DNA of 41,332 bases from Clostridiales bacterium. Lineage in GTDB: Bacteria > Bacillota_E > Sulfobacillia > Sulfobacillales > JAIMBI01. A program made the translations under genes and the position numbers. Positions 15,976 through 24,056 of this stretch are shown in pieces. Position 1 is the stretch's first letter. Every line of letters starts with the position of its first letter. The stretch covers positions 16,272-57,603 of the forward strand of contig DAHVOH010000010.1 of the NCBI GenBank assembly GCA_027318915.1, in the 5' to 3' direction. Below the pieces are notes generated by a model, which made no database searches, was not told where the DNA came from, and was given only the letters and a program-made list of their open reading frames with translations.

Positions 15976-17488
15976 GTCGTCGGGGCTGGGCGGCCTGACT
16001 CAGTGGGATGTCCTGGCGGGCTGGGCCGCCGCCCAACCCCACCGTCCGGCGGTGGTGGATGCGGAGAGCGGCGTCAGCCTGACTTTCCGGGAATTGGCGG
16101 ATGCCGCGGAACGTGTCGCGCAGGCCTTGGGGCGTCTCGGTCTCCGACCCGGCGAGCGGGTCGGATTTTGGAGCGACAATTGTCCGGAAGCCGTCGTTCT
16201 CCTCTATGCCGCAGCCCGCGCCGGCCTGGTCTGGGCCCCCATCAACGCGCGCTTGACTCCGCCCGAGGCCCGTCGGCAGGCGGCGTTGAGCCGGGTCCGT
16301 CTCCTGCTGTTGGACCCGCCGCACCATGCCTTGTGGACCCGGCCCGGCGATGGGGCGCTCGCCGTCATGCCGGTGGTGCTGGACTCGTCCTCTCCCCAAA
16401 CCCTGGCCTGGACCGATCTGCTGGCGGCGGTGCCGGGTCTTGCCGCCCCCACCGCGCCGCCGCCCGGCGCAACGGCCGGACTTTTGTATACGTCCGGCAC
16501 CACGGGCGCGCCCAAGGGCGCGCGCCATACGCATCGCACCCTATTGGGCTGGTGCTTCGGCATGGTGCTGGCGGCCGGTTGGACCGCCGGCGACCGGATA
16601 CTGCTGCCCTACCCGCTGTTTCACATGGGTGGGGTGGGTTTTCTGGTGGCGGCTCACCTGACCGGTGCCACGGTGCTGCTCCTGCGCCGGCCTGACCCGA
16701 ATCGGCTGGACGCCGCCGCATCCCGGTTTCGAGCCACGGCGCTGGTCGCGGTGCCGACGGTGCTGTCGGCACTCTTTCGATCCCGGGCCGACCAGCTGTC
16801 CACCCTGGGTTGGCCCTCACTCACCAAGGTGGCCACCACCAGCGGGCCCCTGTTCGCCGACACACGCCGGGCCATTGCGACCACATGGCCGCATGCCGCG
16901 CTGACCGGACTCTACTCGGCCACCGAAGCCTTTTTCTCCGCGCTGGGTCCGGACGACCAGGCGGCGCGGCCGGATTCGGTCGGGCGACCCGTCTTGGGAG
17001 CGCAGATCCGCATCGGGGAGGGCGACCCCCCCTCCCGGCCGGGCCTGATCTTCACCCGAGGCATGACCGTGTTTGCCGGTTACGACGGAAAACCGCCGCA
17101 CGCCCCCGATCAGTGGTTCACCTGCCAGGACGTCGGCTTCTTGGACGCGGACGGTTATCTGTACATCACCGACCGGCTGAGCGACCTCATCAACTCCGGC
17201 GGGGAAAAGATTGCCTCCCAAGAAGTGGAGCGGGTGCTGGCCCGGCATCCGGCCGTGAACGAGGCGGCCGTCATCGGTCGCCCCGATCCTCATTGGGGCG
17301 AGCGGGTGCATGCCGTCGTCTCCCTCAAGCCGGGGCACCACGTGGACCCGGAGGATCTCCGCCTGTGGTGCCGGGGGCATCTCGCGGCTTTCAAGGTGCC
17401 CAAAACCCTGGAAATTGTGCCCGACATCCCCAAAACCGCCACCGGAAAGATTGCCAAGCAGGTGTTGCGTCGTCGGCCGGAACGGTAA
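15962..17488 (+). CDS. AMP-dependent acyl-CoA synthetase/ligase
   Basis: A 508-residue member of the ANL superfamily that activates a carboxylic acid as acyl-AMP and usually passes it to CoA. Core motifs are YTSGTTGAPKGARHTHRTL (from residue 176), YSATEAFF, the ITDRLSDLINSGGEKI hinge and the C-terminal catalytic lysine in KTATGKIAKQVLR. The overall look is of a medium- or long-chain fatty acid or aryl acid ligase; the acid cannot be named from sequence. The start is uncertain: GTG 15962 and GTG 15953 both follow GGAGG (15945-15949), and both overlap the end of the Mur-like gene, implying translational coupling. The pairing with an amide ligase suggests the two activate partners of one product. 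Confidence 0.9.
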   Translation: MWTGESSGLGGLTQWDVLAGWAAAQPHRPAVVDAESGVSLTFRELADAAERVAQALGRLGLRPGERVGFWSDNCPEAVVLLYAAARAGLVWAPINARLTPPEARRQAALSRVRLLLLDPPHHALWTRPGDGALAVMPVVLDSSSPQTLAWTDLLAAVPGLAAPTAPPPGATAGLLYTSGTTGAPKGARHTHRTLLGWCFGMVLAAGWTAGDRILLPYPLFHMGGVGFLVAAHLTGATVLLLRRPDPNRLDAAASRFRATALVAVPTVLSALFRSRADQLSTLGWPSLTKVATTSGPLFADTRRAIATTWPHAALTGLYSATEAFFSALGPDDQAARPDSVGRPVLGAQIRIGEGDPPSRPGLIFTRGMTVFAGYDGKPPHAPDQWFTCQDVGFLDADGYLYITDRLSDLINSGGEKIASQEVERVLARHPAVNEAAVIGRPDPHWGERVHAVVSLKPGHHVDPEDLRLWCRGHLAAFKVPKTLEIVPDIPKTATGKIAKQVLRRRPER

Positions 17489-17558
17489 GTCGGCGGCGTC
17501 TTTCGGACGCAAACGGGGGTGGAGCCGGGTGGGGTCGGCCGACCCGCCCCGGGTTTCG

Positions 17559-17564
17559 TATAAT
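17559..17564 (+). promoter_or_regulatory. Possible internal -10 before the Ntn hydrolase gene
   Basis: A perfect TATAAT overlaps the ATG at 17563 and is followed by AGGAGG at 17571-17576. If used as a promoter, transcription would begin about at the ribosome binding site. No -35 consensus is visible. Confidence 0.35.
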
Positions 17565-19821
17565 GCGGCCAGGAGGTGGGTCTATCAATCCCGCGCCGTC
17601 CCCCCGGCCCCTGTCATCCGGGCGCTTGTCCGGGCTCGCCAAGACCGTGACGGTCCGCATCGATCCTTGGGGAGCGCCCCGCATTCAGGCGGAGACTCCG
17701 GCGGATCTGTACTTTGTCCACGGGTATCTGCACGCCCGCCACCGCTTCTTTCAAATGGATGTCAACCGGCGCACGGCGGCCGGCCGCCTCGCGGCCCTGC
17801 TGGGCCCTGACGCGCTGCCGCTGGATCGTTTCTATCGTCGCCTCAACTTTGTACGCGCGGCCGCCGGTTCCCTGGCGCTGGTCAGCGCTCCGGCGCGCGA
17901 GGCTGCGGACGCGTATGCGGCCGGCGTGAACCGGGCGCTGGACGAGGGCTTTGTGCCCCCCGAGCACCAGTGGCTGGGCGCCACGCCGGAGCCTTGGACC
18001 CCCGCCGACTCGGTGCTGGCGCTCTCGACCCTGTTTTGGGCGCTCAACACCACCTGGATGCTGAAATGGGCGGTGGCGCAGGCGGGCGACGATGCCTTGG
18101 CCCGCGAGCTGTTGGCGGGATCCGTGCCGGACGCGCCCAGCATTCTGGGCGGCTGGGCGCCGTCCTCAGGCGGTGGCGGCGTGGGTTCCAACAATTGGGT
18201 GGTGAGCGGCGCCCATACGGCCAGCGGTCATCCGCTCCTGGCCAATGATCCGCATCTGATGGCGGCGCTGCCCGGCTTCTGGTACAACCTCACCTTGCAA
18301 GGTCCGGACGTCGACGTCTCCGGATTCACGATCCCGGGCGCCCCCGGCGTCATCATCGGACAGAATGCGCAGCTGGCCTGGGGCGTGACCAACGTCGACC
18401 CCGACGTGCAGGACGTTTACCGCCTCACCCCCGCACCCGACGGGCTCACCTTTCCCACGCCGAACGGCCCGGCCCGTCTGACGCGGCGCGAGGAGCGCAT
18501 CGAGGTCCGGGGTGCCGCCCCGGAGCGATTGACCTGCTGGGACACTCCGTATGGCCCGGTGCTGTACGCACCGGCCGGCGGCGAGCACATGGCGGTGTCG
18601 TGGCTGGGCTTTGAGCCCACGCCCGCGGCTGAGGCCATCTGGCGCCTGAACCGGGCGGCAAACTGGGCTGCGTTTCGCGAGGCGCTCCAGTTTTGGTGGG
18701 GGCCGGCCATGCACTACGTGTATGCCGATCGGGCCGGCCACATCGGCTACGTCCTGGCGGGCAAGGTGCGCGCGTCGGATCCTCGAAACTGGCTCAAGGT
18801 ATGGGATGCGGCCCGCGAGACGCCGCCGCCCGCCGCCTGGATTCCCGAGGATCGGCGGCCGGTGGTGCTGGATCCGCCCGGCGGCATGATTGTCACGGCC
18901 AACAATCCGCCGGTGGACGCGTCGTGGGATCCGCCGCTACGCGGGCGGTTTGCCCAGGGCACGCGCGCCCGACGCATCGCCGCCCGGCTCGCGGCGGACG
19001 CGCCGCACACGATCGCCGGGTTCGGCCGCATCCAGGTGGACGACTATGCCGAGCCGCTGCACCGCCTGGCCTCCCATCTGGCCGGCCATCCGGCCATTCC
19101 CGCGGCGTGGCGTCCCTGGCTGGCCGGCTTCGACGGACGGCTGACGACGAGCGCGGTGGCGCCGACCCTCCTCTACCTCTTCGCCGAGCGTGCGCTGCCG
19201 CCCGCCACCCAGGCCGTCTTGGCGCGGCCGCTGTTTGAAGGCGAGACGGCACCGCCCAACCCGCGGGGAGGGACCGCCACCCTCTGGAGCCTGGTCGGTG
19301 AACGTCTCGTGCTCTGGCTCGATCGCCATTGGGCGGAGGTGGATATTGCGCCCGCCGCCGACGCCGCCGAGCGGGCCGGACGCGACGCGTTTGGGCCCGA
19401 CCATGCCGAGTGGCAGTGGGGCCGCGCGCATCAGCTGACACTGGCGCATCCCCTGGCCGGCGCGCCCGGGCTGGCCGGGCTGCTGTCCCGCGCGAACATC
19501 CCGTTGCCGGGTGATGTGCTCACCGTGCATCAAGCCTCCTTTCCGCTGGATCCCTCCCTGCCCTGGCCGCGACCCGTGACCATCCTGCCCAGCATGCGGG
19601 CCGTGTTTGACGTCTGTGACCCGGCCGCCAGTGTCGCCGTCAATCTCCCCGGCCAGGACGGCCACCCGCTGTCCCCCTGGTTTGACGCCCAGCTGGCGTC
19701 GTATCTCCACCAGGACCTGCTGCCCCTGCGGCCCGACGGCAACGAGCTGACCACGATCACCTGGACGCCGCCGGATGCCGCCCGGCCCGGCCCGGAGGAC
19801 ACCGGGGGCCAACAGCCATGA
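17563..19821 (+). CDS. Penicillin acylase family Ntn hydrolase
   Basis: An amidase of the penicillin acylase/acyl-homoserine-lactone acylase family, about 750 residues, made as a precursor that cuts itself to expose a catalytic Ser. The start of the beta chain is visible as GGVGSNNWVVSG (Ser at residue 209 from this start), preceded by a Gly-rich linker. Alpha-chain signatures are WGAPRI, FVHGYLHARHRFFQMD and LNTTW; NDPHL and the late ITANNP-like VTANNPP are in the beta chain. No signal peptide is visible, unlike many periplasmic relatives, so it is probably cytosolic. The ATG given overlaps TATAAT, whereas the strong AGGAGG at 17571-17576 points to an ATC at 17584. The 3' end overlaps the next gene as ATGA. 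Confidence 0.9.
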   Translation: MRPGGGSINPAPSPRPLSSGRLSGLAKTVTVRIDPWGAPRIQAETPADLYFVHGYLHARHRFFQMDVNRRTAAGRLAALLGPDALPLDRFYRRLNFVRAAAGSLALVSAPAREAADAYAAGVNRALDEGFVPPEHQWLGATPEPWTPADSVLALSTLFWALNTTWMLKWAVAQAGDDALARELLAGSVPDAPSILGGWAPSSGGGGVGSNNWVVSGAHTASGHPLLANDPHLMAALPGFWYNLTLQGPDVDVSGFTIPGAPGVIIGQNAQLAWGVTNVDPDVQDVYRLTPAPDGLTFPTPNGPARLTRREERIEVRGAAPERLTCWDTPYGPVLYAPAGGEHMAVSWLGFEPTPAAEAIWRLNRAANWAAFREALQFWWGPAMHYVYADRAGHIGYVLAGKVRASDPRNWLKVWDAARETPPPAAWIPEDRRPVVLDPPGGMIVTANNPPVDASWDPPLRGRFAQGTRARRIAARLAADAPHTIAGFGRIQVDDYAEPLHRLASHLAGHPAIPAAWRPWLAGFDGRLTTSAVAPTLLYLFAERALPPATQAVLARPLFEGETAPPNPRGGTATLWSLVGERLVLWLDRHWAEVDIAPAADAAERAGRDAFGPDHAEWQWGRAHQLTLAHPLAGAPGLAGLLSRANIPLPGDVLTVHQASFPLDPSLPWPRPVTILPSMRAVFDVCDPAASVAVNLPGQDGHPLSPWFDAQLASYLHQDLLPLRPDGNELTTITWTPPDAARPGPEDTGGQQP

Positions 19822-20816
19822 AGACCCTGGTGCTGAACGCCCAAGCCGTGGCCGAGTGCCTGTCGTGGCCGGTGCTCCAAGCCGCGATGGCGGACGCCCT
19901 GACGCGGCTCGCGCGGGGCGACGCCCTCCAGCCGCTGCGTCAGGTGCTCGCCTTTCCGGGCGGCGCGCTGGGCGTCATGCCGGGAATCCTGGGTGCCGGC
20001 GACGCGGTCGGTGTCAAGGCCATCGTGGTGGGACCCGACCACCACCGCTGGGGCACCGACTCCCACCCCGGAGCGGTGCTGCTGTTTGACGCGCCGTCGG
20101 GCCGGCTGCTGGCCCTGGCCGACGCCACCGCGGTCACCGCGCTCCGCACGGCGGCGGTGAGCGCGCTGGCCACCGACCGGCTGGCCCGCGCCGACGCGTC
20201 CGTCCTGGGTCTTCTTGGCTCCGGCGTCCAAGCGGCCAGCCACCTGGCCGCCCTGCGCACGGTTCGCTCCCTCTCCCGCGTCTTGGCGTGGAGCCCCAAC
20301 CCGGATCACCTGGCGGACTTCGCGGCGCGCATGGAGCGCCGTCACGGCCTCCCGGTGGAGGCCGCCGCCACTGCCGAGGCGGTGGTGACCCGGGCCGACA
20401 TCCTGTGCACCGTGACCACGTCCTCCACGCCGGTCCTGGCCGGATCCTGGCTCCGGCCGGGCGTTCACATCAACGCCGTGGGCGCCAGCCGTCCACCCGC
20501 GCGCGAGCTGGATGCCGAAGCGGTGGCCCGCTGCCGTCTGGTGGTGGATCGGCGCGCCTCCGCCTTCGCCGAAGCCGTCGAGGTGATGGAGGCTCGCGAC
20601 CGGGGCCGGCTGGAGCCGGATCAGGTGGCGGAATTGGGCGAGGTGCTGGCGGGGCTGGCGCCCGGACGCCGGTCCGCGTCGGAGATCACCGTGTTTCGGT
20701 CCCTGGGGTTGGCGGTCGAGGACGTGGCGGCGGCAGCCACCGCCTATCACGAGGCCGTGCGACGGCACCTCGGCGTATGGGTGGAACTGGGCGGAGAGCC
20801 CTTTGACCCCGCGTAG
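19818..20816 (+). CDS. Ornithine cyclodeaminase/mu-crystallin family enzyme
   Basis: A 332-residue NAD(P)-binding enzyme of the ornithine cyclodeaminase, alanine dehydrogenase and mu-crystallin family. Characteristic parts are GVKAIVVGPDH (substrate-binding lysine), the segment LADATAVTALRTAAVSALAT (LTALRTAA-type motif), the Rossmann loop LGLLGSGVQAASHL, and VTTSSTPVL. Members convert ornithine to proline, make or reduce imino acids, or act on other amino acids; some serve in building non-protein amino acids for natural products. The exact reaction here is unknown. It starts at an ATGA overlap with the Ntn hydrolase, so the two are coupled. It is the last gene of the plus-strand operon and faces the NUDIX gene. 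Confidence 0.92.
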   Translation: MKTLVLNAQAVAECLSWPVLQAAMADALTRLARGDALQPLRQVLAFPGGALGVMPGILGAGDAVGVKAIVVGPDHHRWGTDSHPGAVLLFDAPSGRLLALADATAVTALRTAAVSALATDRLARADASVLGLLGSGVQAASHLAALRTVRSLSRVLAWSPNPDHLADFAARMERRHGLPVEAAATAEAVVTRADILCTVTTSSTPVLAGSWLRPGVHINAVGASRPPARELDAEAVARCRLVVDRRASAFAEAVEVMEARDRGRLEPDQVAELGEVLAGLAPGRRSASEITVFRSLGLAVEDVAAAATAYHEAVRRHLGVWVELGGEPFDPA

Positions 20817-20998
20817 GGTCCCACAGCGCCGGATGGGGAGAGCCTCCCGCCGCCGGGCGTGTCGGGACGCGTCGCGGGCGGCGCATGCTCCGGGCGAGGG
20901 TGGCGACGCCGGTCCTCTCCTCGCGGCGCGCGGATCTCGTTCCAACGCCCACCTCGCGCCTCGCTGCCTGGCCGCCCCGACGCGAAGCGCAGGGCGGC

Positions 20999-21466
20999 TT
21001 ACGACCCCTCGGTTAGGCTGAGCGCAAGACGCGGCCACGCGCGGCTCGGTGTCGTCGCCAGAGCGCGCGCCAGCGCGGCGGGCCGCACGTCCCACTGAGC
21101 CAGACGGGCACAGGCGACCCACACCGCACGATACGATCCGGTCGCGGGGTCCTCCGGTCCGTGCATCTCGGCCCCGGTGCCGGATCCAAAACGGCCTGCC
21201 CGCCGCCGGGCCAGAAAATACCGTTGGACGGACGAGCCGAACCGGACCTCGGCGATGAGGGGACCGAGCCCGACATCCAGGCCCAATTCCTCGCGTGCTT
21301 CGCGAACGGCCGCCTCCTCCCACGTCTCGTCCGCCTCGACCCCGCCCCCCGGGAAAACATAGTAGACGCGGTTCAGCCGCTCCCGACGAATCAGGGCCAC
21401 CCGCCCGCCGTCCGGCAGCACGATGGCCGCCCGGCGCCGCCCCGCCGCCGCTTCCCCCGCGCTCAC
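20999..21466 (-). CDS. NUDIX hydrolase
   Basis: A 155-residue NUDIX protein that hydrolyses nucleoside diphosphates linked to another group. The 23-residue Nudix box spans residues 41-63, with GGVEADE, REAREELGL and the metal-binding EE pair all intact. The rest is short, with no extra domain, and the substrate is unknown. The GTG start overlaps the stop of the kinase gene upstream as GTGA, so it is coupled and probably the last gene of the minus-strand amino-sugar cluster; a sugar-nucleotide substrate would fit but is inference. A longer start upstream lies within the kinase gene and was not chosen. Confidence 0.88.
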   Translation of the reverse strand: MSAGEAAAGRRRAAIVLPDGGRVALIRRERLNRVYYVFPGGGVEADETWEEAAVREAREELGLDVGLGPLIAEVRFGSSVQRYFLARRRAGRFGSGTGAEMHGPEDPATGSYRAVWVACARLAQWDVRPAALARALATTPSRAWPRLALSLTEGS

Positions 21467-22404
21467 CAGGACACCGGTCCGCCGTCGTGATCGGCGCCGC
21501 CGCCCGCGGCCCACCAGGCGGCCGCCTCGGCCAAGGACCGGCGCGCCCGAAACACGCTTGCCGACGGACAGCGGCGCCCCAACGCCTCCACCACAGCCGA
21601 CAGAACCCGGTCGCTGGCCAGGAGCACGCCGCCCACCGCCGACACCGGCACCGGCTCGTGCGCAAGGCCCGCTCGACGAAGGGCGGTGGCAATCTGTCCG
21701 GCCAACGCGCGCCCGGCCTGGGTCAGGATGCTCCTCGCCACCGGATCGCCCGCCCGTGCCTCCTCGTCCACCTCCCGGGCCAACGCCGCGATGTCACGAC
21801 GGCTGGTGGCCGGATGATACACCCGGTCAATCACCGCGCGCGTCTGCCCGACGCCGGCCCACGCCTGCATGCGCGCGGTGAGGCCGGTAGCCCGCCCGCG
21901 CCCATCGGCCGCCCGGGCCACGGCCCGGAGCGCTGCTCGGCCGATGGCGTAGGCGCTGCCTTCGTCGCCCATCACCGTGCCCCATCCCCCGACAATCACC
22001 CAGTCGCCGGTCGCGCGCCGCGCCGCCGCCAGCGATCCGGTGCCGGCCACCACGGCTCCTCCCGCTCCCACAATGCCGCCGGCCGCCAGGGCGAGGGCCG
22101 CCTCCCCCACGTGCCGGACGGGCACCCCGGGCAGCTCCGCGGCCAGGACCGCGCGGAGCAGTCCCTCGCCCGCCGGTCCGCCGGTCACCGCGCGATCGAC
22201 GTCACCCGCCCGGCAGCCGGCATCGCCAAGCGCCTTCCGCACCGCCTCGCGGATGGATCGGCGCGCCTCTGCCTCGCTCACGAACCGCGGATTGGCCGGC
22301 CCCCCCTGTCCCCGTCCCAGCACCCGGCCGTCCGCCGCCATCACCACGACCGCGGTCTTGGTGCCGCCCGCATCCACGCCGAGCCCGGTCAGTCCCGCGG
22401 CCAA
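21463..22404 (-). CDS. BadF/NAGK-type amino-sugar kinase
   Basis: A 313-residue ASKHA-fold kinase of the BadF/BadG family that includes N-acetylglucosamine kinase. Phosphate-1 motif GVDAGGTKTAVVV is near the N-terminus, phosphate-2 is GAVVAGTGSLAAARR, and GGWGTVMGDEGSAYAIG is the signature seen in bacterial and animal GlcNAc kinases. It would phosphorylate GlcNAc, glucosamine or a similar sugar at O6 with ATP in the cytoplasm. The start is a TTG with GGGAG about 10 bases upstream, overlapping the end of the SIS gene by 16 bases. Its neighbours (SIS proteins, NagB upstream) support a role in amino-sugar catabolism. Confidence 0.9.
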   Translation of the reverse strand: MAAGLTGLGVDAGGTKTAVVVMAADGRVLGRGQGGPANPRFVSEAEARRSIREAVRKALGDAGCRAGDVDRAVTGGPAGEGLLRAVLAAELPGVPVRHVGEAALALAAGGIVGAGGAVVAGTGSLAAARRATGDWVIVGGWGTVMGDEGSAYAIGRAALRAVARAADGRGRATGLTARMQAWAGVGQTRAVIDRVYHPATSRRDIAALAREVDEEARAGDPVARSILTQAGRALAGQIATALRRAGLAHEPVPVSAVGGVLLASDRVLSAVVEALGRRCPSASVFRARRSLAEAAAWWAAGGGADHDGGPVSW

Positions 22405-23138
22405 TGGATTTGAGCTCCCAGCCGGTCCAAGGCCGCCCGGTTCCAGGCGGACCCACCCGGTTGATTGGCGCTTCGGAACACCGGCGGCTCCATCCCGCGC
22501 GCCGCCAACATCTCCGCGGTCCGGGCCATCCACGCATGCAAAAGGGCGGCGCCGACGATGGTGGAGACCGGACCCATGGCCGCCGGCACCCCCGGCACCG
22601 CGAGCGCGGCGTCGCCGGCCGGCGCCCCGGAATCCAAAATCACGTCGGCCACTTGGTGGAGCTTGCGGCCCGATGGGGCCAGGGAAGGCTCCGACTCGGC
22701 GTAGGCCACCGAGGTCAGGGCCACCACGGCGGCGCCGCGCCGGCGACCCTGCTCCGCCATCTCCACCGGCACAGTGTTGCGGCCCGATGTGGACACCACC
22801 AGCAGCACATCGCCGGCGCCGAGCGGCGTATGGTCCAAGACCCGCCGCGCCAGGTCGGGCAGCTTCTCCAGGTCCGAGCCGGTGAGCGGAGACGCGGTGT
22901 CCAGCCGCAGACCGGGCACCTCAATCGGATTGACCGGCACCAGCGAGCCGGCCCGGTAGAAGATCTCGTCGACCAACAGGTGCGAGTGATTGCAGCCAAA
23001 GGCGAAGAAGCTCCGGCCGGCCAGCAGGCGGTCGGCCAACAACCCGGCGGCGGTCTCCAGAGCCGCCCGCCGCTCGGCGAGGGCCGCGGTCAGCGTGTCC
23101 TGCAAGAGCGCCTGCCAACGCTGGACAATATCGGTCAT
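22389..23138 (-). CDS. SIS-domain sugar-phosphate protein 1 (UPF0309-like)
   Basis: A 249-residue SIS-fold protein. The phosphosugar-binding parts are SFFAFGCNHSHLLVDEIFYRAGSL near the N-terminus and VVSTSGRNTVPVEMA in the middle. The layout fits the UPF0309 group of single-SIS proteins, which are thought to isomerise or bind phosphorylated amino sugars. It is a paralogue of the protein encoded directly upstream (13-base gap, with GAGGAGTC before the ATG) and overlaps the kinase downstream, so the three form one translational unit. The exact reaction is unknown. Confidence 0.88.
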   Translation of the reverse strand: MTDIVQRWQALLQDTLTAALAERRAALETAAGLLADRLLAGRSFFAFGCNHSHLLVDEIFYRAGSLVPVNPIEVPGLRLDTASPLTGSDLEKLPDLARRVLDHTPLGAGDVLLVVSTSGRNTVPVEMAEQGRRRGAAVVALTSVAYAESEPSLAPSGRKLHQVADVILDSGAPAGDAALAVPGVPAAMGPVSTIVGAALLHAWMARTAEMLAARGMEPPVFRSANQPGGSAWNRAALDRLGAQIHWPRD

Positions 23139-23151
23139 GGTCTTTGACTCC

Positions 23152-23907
23152 TCAGACCCCGCGCTCCCGGTACCGCGCCATCGCCTCCGCGTAGCGCTCC
23201 GGACCGTCGGGATAGTTGATGCTGCGGAGAACGGTGGGCACGATGCCCCGGGCCAGGAGCTGCTCCACCAATTCTCCTATCAGGCACCAGGCCACCACGG
23301 CGGCGCTGATGCCGGAGGACGGGAGCAGCTTTTCGGGCAGCCCCTCCACCGCCAGTTCCGCGTCGCCGACCGCCGTGTGCGTGTCCAGCACCATATCGGC
23401 CGCCTGGTACAGGAGCTGGCCGGACGGATGCAGCGGGGGCAGGATTTCGGCGTAGGCCCGCGCGGTGAGCGCCACCGTGTACGCGCCCCGCCGCTTCGCC
23501 GCCAACGCCAGCTCCACCACCATCGGACTGCGCCCGGACACGGATCCCAGCATCACCACATCGTCTGCCCGCACCCCCGCCTGACGCACCGCCATCCGGG
23601 CCAGACTCAGGTCCTCCATCCGCTCCGCCTCGGCATCCGGCTCGGCCAGGGGTCCGCCCCCGAAACGCCGCCCATCCGGTCCCGGCGCGCGCCGCGTGAC
23701 GGGCACGCCGGCCAGCAGAACGAGACCCCCCGCGCGATTGAACAATTCCGTGTTGAGCATGTGCCCATTGTCGTAGACATAGAAAGCTCCACCCGCCGCC
23801 ACCGAGGCCGCCGCCCGTTCGGCCACGGCGGCCACTTTGGGGAGCTCCTCCGTCTCCACGGCGTCCAAGATTCGTCGCACGACCCCCATGTAGCGCTCAC
23901 CCAGCAT
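23152..23907 (-). CDS. SIS-domain sugar-phosphate protein 2 (UPF0309-like)
   Basis: A 251-residue SIS protein, related to its downstream neighbour. It keeps the layout FYVYDNGHMLNTELFNRAGG (equivalent to the CNHSHLLVDEIFYRAGS stretch) and VMLGSVSGRSPMVVELA. The Cys-Asn-His of the neighbour is Asp-Asn-Gly-His here, so the active sites differ. The two may form a heterodimer or act on different sugar phosphates. The ATG follows GGGAGG with 8-base spacing. It comes 149 bases after the Asp-box protein gene, probably on the same transcript. Confidence 0.86.
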   Translation of the reverse strand: MLGERYMGVVRRILDAVETEELPKVAAVAERAAASVAAGGAFYVYDNGHMLNTELFNRAGGLVLLAGVPVTRRAPGPDGRRFGGGPLAEPDAEAERMEDLSLARMAVRQAGVRADDVVMLGSVSGRSPMVVELALAAKRRGAYTVALTARAYAEILPPLHPSGQLLYQAADMVLDTHTAVGDAELAVEGLPEKLLPSSGISAAVVAWCLIGELVEQLLARGIVPTVLRSINYPDGPERYAEAMARYRERGV

Positions 23908-24056
23908 ATCGAGGCCTCCCTGTGCGTCTGTCCGGCCGTCACACGGCCGCCCCCACCCGCGTTGATCCTCCCTCAGCGTACAACGTCCACCGCCGGGGGC
24001 ACCATGCCGCAACGGCCGCCGACGGCGTCCCTGCCCCCGAGGCGTCCCGCGGCCGG

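Noticed and set aside
16810..19821. 1003-codon version of the Ntn hydrolase frame
   Set aside because: The first 250 codons lie in the wrong frame of the acyl ligase gene and have no acylase similarity.
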